Source of the DNA: Citrobacter freundii
GTDB lineage: Bacteria; Bacteroidota; Bacteroidia; Chitinophagales; Chitinophagaceae
Length of the DNA stretch: 26,769 nucleotides
Reading direction: 5' to 3'
Assembly (NCBI GenBank): GCA_003243445.1
Contig: QFQQ01000080.1
Span: 1 to 26,769, forward strand
A program made the translations under genes and the position numbers. Below are positions 21,466-26,769 of the stretch, piece after piece. The notes beneath the pieces are model-generated. The model had not been told where the DNA came from. It searched no databases and saw only the letters and a program-made list of their open reading frames with translations. Position 1 is the stretch's first letter. The number at the start of each line of letters is the position of its first letter.

Positions 21466-23382
21466 ATGACGACTTATAATACTGGCAATCCGCTGGGGTC
21501 TTCTGCTGCAAAAGATTTGTACGATAACGCCCAGAACTTCGATCATCTTTCTAATGATCAATCTAATGAGTTATGGCCTGATCGTTTTGGTAATCCACGC
21601 CTGACTTGGCATGGTATGGAGATACGTTACCAAGAAAAACTGGCGTCAATGGGATGGACATTGATTGACTCATTCCAGGATGGAGCAAATTTAACAAGGG
21701 CAGATGAAGCGCTTCGCTGGAAACTTCCTGATGGGGATGGCGAATACTATCGATGGGATGGAGCATTCCCTAAGACCGTTCCCGCAGGTTCAACACCAGA
21801 ATCAACAGGTGGTATTGGTCTTGGGGCGTGGGTTAGCGTCGGAGATGCTTCTCTAAGGTCTCAGTTGGCTAGTGAAAATGGGGCCTCTCTAATCTATACT
21901 AAGGATGGAGTCACTGTTCAAGAAGAGTTGAACGCCAATAAAAGAGTGCGCGTTTATGAAAACTTAGATTCTGCAAAGTTAGATAAATCAGAAAAAGATA
22001 TATTACTGATTAAATGGAAGTATGGGGTTGTTGAATATGTTAAAACAGATACGATAGGTGAACCGTCAAGTGGTGATGGATATATTTTTTTCGATGCTGT
22101 AGGTAGTGGGTATATTGTTCACGCCAATGAATCCTTCAATCCAAATGGAATTATTTCTTTTACAGAGTTGTGGATTGATTCAGGATTAGACCCTTCTATT
22201 TTTTCATTTGCGAAGTCATTCGGTATATCAACGTTTGTCACATATACATACATGGCTGATGGTGTTCAGGATTATCTTAAGTCATGGATAAAGTGCGCAG
22301 AATTATATGGCATTCAGATTATATTGCAAATTTATCCAGAGGTCAGTAAGGATTTTGATTTGCAAATATCTTACTTCAATGAACACATGAATATGGATAA
22401 CGTTGTTGGGTACTATATTGTTGACGAGCCAACCCCATCAACAGTCCCTATCTCAAAACAAGAAACTATGATCCAAAAAGCAATGGCCGTAAGAAACCTT
22501 CCAACCTATGCGGCAACAAACCAAGATCTTTTTGGTGGTGATAAATATCTTCATAAAGACATAGATCATATATTTACATCTATTTATGCTTACTTCGTTT
22601 CTGATACGTACTCTATTTACGGATACTACATGGCGAATTTAATATCACTTTATGAGGAGAATGGACTTAGAAAAGGAAGAGTCATTCCATTACTAACAAC
22701 TTATCGATTTACGGATGAGGGAAATGATGTTGATGATGAATTTGTAATTAATGGAAATAATTATTGGATATCAAGATTTGAAAAAGTTGCATTCTGGACA
22801 TTTTATACTCAGCATACACCTAAAGATGTCCATAGAACAATTGAGAACAATAATCAAATCCAGATTATTACTAAAAAAGCCTTGCGAAAAATACAGGATA
22901 CGCAGTGGAAGAAATCAATAATTATGAGCACTAGGAACGGACAATCATCATTATTTAATAGTCAAACAGATAAATTCCTCATTGGGGGTAGCGAAAAGAA
23001 ATACCTTTTTAACTGGCTGAATAAGAATAGCACTGGATCGATGGTCACTTCTGGAGAGTTTGATGGGGCGTGGGCGTTAGCAAGTGGAGAAATGTTAATT
23101 ATTAATCTTCACGATTCATATAATATAGAATATATAAGATTTAACATAATAAACGGGACTGGTGATTCAGTTGTGTATCGACTGGTAATTTCTCCAGTTG
23201 ATAATAGCTCTACACTTGTTAGTGATTTGGAATATATTGGTTCAGCGGATGTTATATTCAACATACCAGAATCAATGATCAATAGTACTTGCCAAATAGG
23301 TCTATTTATTGTTTCAAGATCGTCGACATCTGCACCAAGAGATTTGTACGTTAATGATATAAGGATGGTAGGTGCGAAATAA
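21466..23382 (+). CDS. Tailspike with predicted (beta/alpha)8 glycosidase body
   Basis: A 638-residue receptor-binding protein. Residues 1-140 contain an anchor of the TSP1/Gp66 N-terminal type ('SFQDGANLTRADEALRWKL', 'YYRWDGAFPKTVPAGSTPES', 'GIGLGAWVSVGDASLRSQL'). After a linker, residues 225-477 alternate strands and helices eight times. Examples are 'ISTFVTYTYM', 'IQIILQIYPE', 'NVVGYYIVDEP', 'HIFTSIYAYF', 'RVIPLLTTYR' and 'VAFWTFYTQH'. E321, in 'VDEP' at the end of strand 4, is the natural acid/base candidate; D417/E418 near strand 7 could be the partner; W444 sits at strand 8. Residues 490-638 look like a beta-sandwich, perhaps glycan-binding. Most enterobacterial spikes are beta-helical, so this fold is unusual. 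Likely role: binding and cutting O-antigen or capsule. The body is clearly more AT-rich than the anchor. Confidence 0.75.
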   Translation: MTTYNTGNPLGSSAAKDLYDNAQNFDHLSNDQSNELWPDRFGNPRLTWHGMEIRYQEKLASMGWTLIDSFQDGANLTRADEALRWKLPDGDGEYYRWDGAFPKTVPAGSTPESTGGIGLGAWVSVGDASLRSQLASENGASLIYTKDGVTVQEELNANKRVRVYENLDSAKLDKSEKDILLIKWKYGVVEYVKTDTIGEPSSGDGYIFFDAVGSGYIVHANESFNPNGIISFTELWIDSGLDPSIFSFAKSFGISTFVTYTYMADGVQDYLKSWIKCAELYGIQIILQIYPEVSKDFDLQISYFNEHMNMDNVVGYYIVDEPTPSTVPISKQETMIQKAMAVRNLPTYAATNQDLFGGDKYLHKDIDHIFTSIYAYFVSDTYSIYGYYMANLISLYEENGLRKGRVIPLLTTYRFTDEGNDVDDEFVINGNNYWISRFEKVAFWTFYTQHTPKDVHRTIENNNQIQIITKKALRKIQDTQWKKSIIMSTRNGQSSLFNSQTDKFLIGGSEKKYLFNWLNKNSTGSMVTSGEFDGAWALASGEMLIINLHDSYNIEYIRFNIINGTGDSVVYRLVISPVDNSSTLVSDLEYIGSADVIFNIPESMINSTCQIGLFIVSRSSTSAPRDLYVNDIRMVGAK

Positions 23383-23390
23383 TAATAAAA

Positions 23391-23414
23391 GCTGGCCTAG
23401 CGGCCAGCCTTTTT
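23391..23414. terminator. Bidirectional terminator between tailspike and gtr cassette
   Basis: GCTGGCC (23391-23397) pairs with GGCCAGC (23402-23408) around a TAGC loop. T's follow on the plus strand (23410-23414) and A's precede it (23387-23390), so it can work in both directions. It stops the convergent late and gtr transcripts. The stop codon of the minus-strand gene lies at 23397-23399, in the hairpin. Confidence 0.75.
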
Positions 23415-24725
23415 ATAAATGATTTTCATCGCATTTGTTATTAATAATACCATGATCAAAAACAATACGAGGTCAAATGAATAATTCATTGATGAAAGAT
23501 GTTTGTTTATATCTCTATAACCCTCGCCTAAGAAGCTTACATATAACTGACTTACGCCAATCGTACCCAATATAAAAAACACGCCAGCGATTTTATTTCT
23601 AAAAAATATTATTGATATTATAATGCAAGCAATTAAGATACTAAATCTTAATTTATTAAACAAAGCATCCTTCACTTTAGTTAATACTGAACTAAAATTA
23701 TTGTCATTTTTAATTAATTTTATTTGCTTGTACACATGAAAATAATCCTCTCCATAGAACGTCTCCATTGATTTGCTATATGGAAGTTTGATTAACATGG
23801 AGGGATTGTTAATAATCTCTTTGATAGTGTTTTCAAAACCATAGCTAGTATTTTCCCATAGACAAGACTCGCCAATGTCTGTCCATACGGCTCCATTTTT
23901 GATGTCATATCTATTCCCCCAAGAATCAACCCCCACACATTTCTCATCAATATAATTAGGAATCTTGACGTTTTCAAGCTTCATATATTGATACACCCCG
24001 AAAAAGTTAGAGTGATACTTATTAAAATGAGACGCCCCGGTCGAGAAGGCTATGCACATAATTGATAGCAGCAATGAAAACCCCATCAGTGAAAGTCTTG
24101 TGGCCAATCTTTCCCTATCAAATATTATATAATACATTGCAAATATAAAAGGTATATAGAAAAATTGGCTTTTTGAACAAGCAATAATCGATACGCATAA
24201 AAAAACTATAATTGCATCTTTTGATTTTAAGCTACCTACTAACGATAAACATATGGGTAAGAGTGGAAGCAGGATCTGCTCTTGATAGAAAGATGAAAAA
24301 TAAGACAAATTAGAAGAAGATAGTAGTGGGATGCAAGAAATAATAAATACTATTACATTGCTATTGTTAGATATCTTTAAGAATAAATAATATAGCGATA
24401 AAACATAGAATATTTTTATTAATGCAGAAAGCAATTGAATATCAAACGTATCTGTAATGGCTGATATTGTTGCTGCATATATATAAAGTAATAGGCTATA
24501 AGAACTTTTATACTCATAGGAGTATATTGGAAGAAAATTATCTTTTAACTTGTATGACAAAGGTATAACACCACGAAAATGGATTCCCTCTATATCCCCA
24601 AGAAAAGGATATATAGCTCTATGGAAATCACCTTGGTTAAGCATGAACATGTCTTTGCTAGACCAAACAATAAAGGAAATGAATATTAATAAAGCTATTT
24701 TCCTAAATGATAATGAATTAATCAC
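23397..24725 (-). CDS. Serotype-specific glucosyltransferase (Gtr type, GT-C-like)
   Basis: A 442-residue polytopic membrane protein with about ten hydrophobic segments. After the first membrane segment comes 'NQGDFHRAIYPF', with an Asp in the first periplasmic loop as in P22 GtrC-like and other Gtr enzymes. 'SSFYQEQILLPL' corresponds to the 'FY-E' motif of the family. A long periplasmic loop near residues 235-330 holds two cysteines ('DEKCVGVDSWGNRYD', 'IGESCLWENTSY'). The family takes a sugar from undecaprenyl phosphate and adds it to O-antigen in the periplasm, changing serotype and blocking related phages. The start is GTG at 24725, overlapping the gtrB stop (GTGA). The sequence is very AT-rich, as usual for this variable gene. 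The acceptor residue and linkage cannot be read from sequence. Confidence 0.8.
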   Translation of the reverse strand: MINSLSFRKIALLIFISFIVWSSKDMFMLNQGDFHRAIYPFLGDIEGIHFRGVIPLSYKLKDNFLPIYSYEYKSSYSLLLYIYAATISAITDTFDIQLLSALIKIFYVLSLYYLFLKISNNSNVIVFIISCIPLLSSSNLSYFSSFYQEQILLPLLPICLSLVGSLKSKDAIIVFLCVSIIACSKSQFFYIPFIFAMYYIIFDRERLATRLSLMGFSLLLSIMCIAFSTGASHFNKYHSNFFGVYQYMKLENVKIPNYIDEKCVGVDSWGNRYDIKNGAVWTDIGESCLWENTSYGFENTIKEIINNPSMLIKLPYSKSMETFYGEDYFHVYKQIKLIKNDNNFSSVLTKVKDALFNKLRFSILIACIIISIIFFRNKIAGVFFILGTIGVSQLYVSFLGEGYRDINKHLSSMNYSFDLVLFLIMVLLITNAMKIIYKKAGR

Positions 24726-25642
24726 TTTCCATCTCCCTTAATAATATATCTTGGTCTAGATTTTGTTTCCATATAAATTCTTCCTATATACTCACCAAGA
24801 ACACCAATTCCTATTAATTGAACACCACCAAGGAATAGTATTGAAACAAGAAGTGATGGATATCCACGAACAGCATTACCAAACACGATGGTGTCAAGTA
24901 TCATCCATGATCCATATAGAAAAGACATACTTGCCACAGCTAATCCGATATAAGTCCATATGCGCAGAGGGAATGTTGAGAACGAGGTGATTCCCTCCAG
25001 GGCCAGATTCCAAAGCTTCCATCCGTTGAATTTCGAGTCACCTGCAACACGTTCAGCTCTGGCGTATTCAACTAAATCAGTCTTGCCGCCTACCCATGAC
25101 AATACCCCCTTCATAAACAGGTTGCGCTCAGGCATCTGTTTGATGTTCTCGACAACCTCGCGACTCATCAACCGAAAGTCACCAACATTTTCTTCAATTT
25201 TTGGATTGCTGATTTTATTGTGCAGCTTATAGAACCACTCAGCCGTTTTGCGCTTAAGGCGACCATCCGTTGAGCGGTCAGATCGCTTTGCCAGCACAGT
25301 GTCTGCGCCATTTTGCCATTTCTCAATGAGATGAGGGATAACCTCAATCGGGTCTTGCAAGTCGACGTCAATCGGAATTACTGCATCACCAGTTGCATGG
25401 TCAAGACCAGCAAAAAGCGCAGGCTCTTTGCCGAAATTACGTGTGAATGAAAGCGGAACGACAAGCGGATCGGTTACAGACAGAGCAGTAATGATCGACT
25501 CCGTAGCGTCTCTGCTTCCGTCATTGATGAAAACTATCTCAACATCGTATGGTTTAAGTTCTTCAAACTCTCGAACTGTTTTATAGAAAATAGGTATTGC
25601 GTCTTCCTCATTGAAGACTGGAACGACCAGAGAGATTTTCAT
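24722..25642 (-). CDS. gtrB: Bactoprenol glucosyl transferase GtrB
   Basis: A 306-residue protein that transfers glucose from UDP-glucose to undecaprenyl phosphate on the cytoplasmic face. The GT2 domain shows 'LVVPVFNEEDAI' at the N-terminus, 'VFINDGSRDAT' and the metal-binding 'DVDLQD' at 92-97, followed by 'FRLMSREV'. Two C-terminal membrane segments (about 226-250 and 262-286) and the ending 'GEYIGRIYMETKSRPRYI' are family hallmarks. I chose the ATG at 25642, which overlaps the gtrA stop (ATGA). The longer upstream frame would cross gtrA. Length is close to P22 GtrB. It works with GtrA (flippase) and the type-specific transferase. Confidence 0.93.
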   Translation of the reverse strand: MKISLVVPVFNEEDAIPIFYKTVREFEELKPYDVEIVFINDGSRDATESIITALSVTDPLVVPLSFTRNFGKEPALFAGLDHATGDAVIPIDVDLQDPIEVIPHLIEKWQNGADTVLAKRSDRSTDGRLKRKTAEWFYKLHNKISNPKIEENVGDFRLMSREVVENIKQMPERNLFMKGVLSWVGGKTDLVEYARAERVAGDSKFNGWKLWNLALEGITSFSTFPLRIWTYIGLAVASMSFLYGSWMILDTIVFGNAVRGYPSLLVSILFLGGVQLIGIGVLGEYIGRIYMETKSRPRYIIKGDGK

Positions 25643-26001
25643 TTTGCATCCCTGAAGACGATATATTTTGAATAGATGAAACCGCACACAAGGCTGATAG
25701 CGGAAAACGTGACCAGAGTAACAATTGGTGGCAATACACACATATCGGCAACCCATCCAACAGTCGCACTCATTGTGCCCATAAACCCAACATACAGCAT
25801 GTATCGCAATGTTGTAGTCGAGGCATTGAATGTGAACTTTGCATTAGCATAAAAGCTGAAAGAAACAGCCATGATAAACCCAGAAAAGTTTGCAAGTGCC
25901 TGATTTGTATGAAATCCGTAGATGCTGACAGCAAACACGATCCAGTGTATCAGCGTGTTCAGAATGCCTATAGTTGTGTACTTAGCAAATAACTTTAACA
26001 T
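25639..26001 (-). CDS. gtrA: Bactoprenol-linked glucose flippase GtrA
   Basis: A 120-residue protein with four hydrophobic segments, opening 'MLKLFAKYTTIGILNTLIHW' and containing 'NQALANFSGFIMAVSFSFYA', 'ANAKFTFNASTTTLRYMLY' and a final 'YSKYIVFRDAK'. As I remember P22 GtrA, this is nearly the same sequence. It moves undecaprenyl-phosphate glucose across the inner membrane to the periplasmic face. The ATG at 26001 gives the family length; a longer frame to 26064 would add 21 unrelated residues and run into the control region. It is first in the three-gene operon. Expression is probably phase-variable, judging by the paired GATC motif upstream. Confidence 0.93.
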   Translation of the reverse strand: MLKLFAKYTTIGILNTLIHWIVFAVSIYGFHTNQALANFSGFIMAVSFSFYANAKFTFNASTTTLRYMLYVGFMGTMSATVGWVADMCVLPPIVTLVTFSAISLVCGFIYSKYIVFRDAK

Positions 26002-26055
26002 GATAAAAATCAGTGTATTCGGAAAGGTCTGAAGTGTAGCACCACAAACGATATT

Positions 26056-26072
26056 GATCGACACTAACGATC
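26056..26072. promoter_or_regulatory. Paired-GATC OxyR-like half-site (Dam/OxyR phase variation)
   Basis: GATCGACACTAACGATC is an imperfect inverted repeat with a Dam site at each end. Its inner 15 bases match 7 of 10 defined positions of the OxyR half-site ATAGnTnnnAnCTAT. In Salmonella phage gtr operons, OxyR binding to such sites competes with Dam methylation to switch expression on or off. It lies 55 bases upstream of the gtrA start. Only one pair is visible here; those operons, as I recall, have two. Confidence 0.5.
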
Positions 26073-26077
26073 AGTAA

Positions 26078-26097
26078 TACTGTATTAATATACAGCA
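26078..26097. promoter_or_regulatory. LexA (SOS) box upstream of the UmuD'-like gene
   Basis: TACTGTATTAATATACAGCA has the invariant CTGT and ACAG arms with the correct 8-base spacing (26080-26095) and differs little from the consensus. It lies 18 bases before the ATG at 26115, over the likely promoter, and 5 bases from the paired-GATC site. It should repress the UmuD'-like gene until DNA damage and could also affect gtrA. Confidence 0.85.
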
Positions 26098-26114
26098 TCT
26101 ATCGGAGGTGCATC

Positions 26115-26504
26115 ATGGGATTCCCGAGTCCGGCAGCAGACTACGTTGAGCAACGCATATCGCTCGACGAGACGTTAATCAGCAAACCATCGGCAACGTA
26201 CTTCATGCGGGCAGGGCAAACGTACTGGCGAGAAGGCATCATGTACGGTGCTTTGCTCGTCATTGACAGTTCGCTGACACCGTTTGATGGCTCGTTACTG
26301 GTTTGTTCTGTAGATAATGAGTTCAGAGTGAAGCGGTACAAGCGCTACCCTAAACCACATCTGATTAATCTGGAGACAGGAGCGGCAGTGGAGATACCAA
26401 AGCCTACCTTCCTGTTTGATGATGAGTCGCATCTGTTCGGAGTGATAACGTACATCATCAACGATGCGCGGTCTGGTGAGTTTGATGATTGCCCTGTGAT
26501 GTGA
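26115..26504 (+). CDS. UmuD'-like (HumD-like) SOS protein, precleaved form
   Basis: A 129-residue protein of the UmuD/LexA C-terminal (S24) fold. It begins 'MGFPSPAADYVEQRI', which matches UmuD from Gly25, the first residue after RecA-assisted self-cleavage. The gene therefore encodes the active UmuD' form directly, as phage P1 HumD does. 'VDNEFRVKRY' keeps the lysine of the dyad (K73, equivalent to K97), but the serine motif GDSM is replaced by GQTY (34-37), so Ser60 has become Thr36. It probably cannot cleave. Likely roles are to support or modulate host UmuC (translesion synthesis) or to bind host UmuD. No umuC follows. A LexA box and GGAGG (26104-26108) precede it. The tail is about 14 residues longer than UmuD'. 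Confidence 0.85.
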   Translation: MGFPSPAADYVEQRISLDETLISKPSATYFMRAGQTYWREGIMYGALLVIDSSLTPFDGSLLVCSVDNEFRVKRYKRYPKPHLINLETGAAVEIPKPTFLFDDESHLFGVITYIINDARSGEFDDCPVM

Positions 26505-26690
26505 ATAGCTTAAATTGTGCGAGGATTTTAACCTCATTTACCCAACACGTTAGGACGATGTTGAGAGCAAAAAATGTTTCACCATTGTACCTTCTTGATG
26601 ATTATAAGCTATTGATTAAGTAGATCTTAAAATCATGTGATATTGGCGAAAAAATGACGTAACTTCTTGATAGTGCTTGATAACACGCAT
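26505..26690. other. Phage arm of the attachment site
   Basis: No gene is visible here. CTTCTTGAT occurs at 26591-26599 and 26663-26671, and a related GCTTGAT at 26675-26681, all in the same orientation and close to the att core. These are candidates for integrase arm-binding sites. AT-rich stretches between them could hold IHF sites. A weak GAGG/CCTC hairpin follows the UmuD'-like gene, without a T-run. Confidence 0.4.
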
Positions 26691-26747
26691 GATTTAAAAT
26701 CCCTCGGCGTTCGCGCTGTGTGGGTTCAAGTCCCACTCCGGGTACCA
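26691..26747 (+). other. attR core: 3' end of a tRNA-Leu(UAA) gene
   Basis: The 57 bases from the anticodon loop to CCA match positions 31-87 of an enterobacterial leuZ gene (anticodon TAA within TTTAAAA, long variable arm, T-loop GTTCAAGTC). From memory of the E. coli gene there are two differences, which are compensatory and keep a T-stem pair. The 5' part is missing and is replaced by phage sequence. This is therefore the displaced 3' copy made when a phage integrates with crossover in the anticodon region; the intact gene should lie beyond the other prophage end. Bases 26748-26769 would be host DNA. Confidence 0.82.
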
Positions 26748-26769
26748 TGGGAAAGAACAGAATAATCAA

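Noticed and set aside
25643..25756. Longer GtrB starting 38 codons upstream
   Set aside because: The extension overlaps gtrA, is Cys/Arg-rich and unlike GtrB. The ATGA overlap at 25639-25642 is the natural coupled start.
26002..26064. Longer GtrA with 21 more N-terminal residues
   Set aside because: The extra residues are not family-like, and the frame would begin inside the OxyR/Dam control site. The ATG at 26001 gives the usual GtrA length.
26518..26536. GAGG...CCTC hairpin after the UmuD'-like gene as a terminator
   Set aside because: The stem is only about four GC-containing pairs and no T-run follows.
1..26769. CRISPR arrays, insertion sequences, transposases or toxin-antitoxin pairs
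   Set aside because: No regularly spaced repeats, no transposase motifs and no recognisable two-gene toxin module were found; the only mobile gene is the HNH-AP2 endonuclease.

Overview
This window is the late (right) half of a temperate lambdoid siphophage, most likely an integrated prophage in a member of the Enterobacteriaceae. The gene families are HK97/lambda-like: GH19 endolysin, overlapping spanins, HNH-TerS-TerL packaging, HK97-fold capsid and portal, and a G/GT frameshift. The right end carries a serotype-conversion cassette very like that of Salmonella phage P22. At 26691-26747 the sequence becomes the 3' 57 bases of a tRNA-Leu(UAA) gene (leuZ type), complete to CCA, which fits an attR made by integration into that tRNA. 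No integrase, repressor or replication genes are present; they would lie to the left, outside the window.

Layout. 1-731: end of the endolysin, then nested i-spanin/o-spanin. 742-1549: a small phage gene and a lone AT-rich accessory gene (moron) between two intrinsic terminators. 1591-2014: a strongly folded RNA leader and a small unknown gene. 1999-4592: an unusual glycosyltransferase block, made of a two-domain 485-residue enzyme and a 196-residue enzyme, with a free-standing HNH-AP2 homing-type endonuclease between them. 4585-7390: packaging-type HNH nuclease, small membrane protein, probable cos region, TerS and TerL. 7449-13585: head and connector genes in an unusual order, with a protease-capsid fusion first and the portal after it. 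They include a coiled-coil protein with carbohydrate-binding-like repeats. 13638-21412: tail tube, G and GT chaperones, tape measure, three minor tail proteins and a J-like tip protein. 21466-23382: a tailspike whose body looks like a (beta/alpha)8 glycosidase rather than the common beta-helix.

On the minus strand, 26001-23397 is gtrA-gtrB-gtr(type), each pair overlapping by 4 bases. It converges with the tailspike gene on one shared bidirectional terminator. Divergent from gtrA is a LexA-box-controlled gene for a UmuD'-like (HumD-like) protein. It starts at the residue equivalent to the UmuD self-cleavage product and has lost the catalytic serine. The short divergent region also holds a paired-GATC OxyR-like half-site of the kind used for gtr phase variation.

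How it fits together: one long late transcript, presumably under Q-type antitermination, is punctuated by terminators at module boundaries and by GAAA-loop hairpins after the capsid and tail-tube genes. The spike probably recognises or cuts host surface glycan, and the gtr cassette probably alters that glycan in the lysogen. The late-operon glycosyltransferases have no obvious surface target and are the strongest candidate for an undescribed function, for instance glycosylation of virion proteins.
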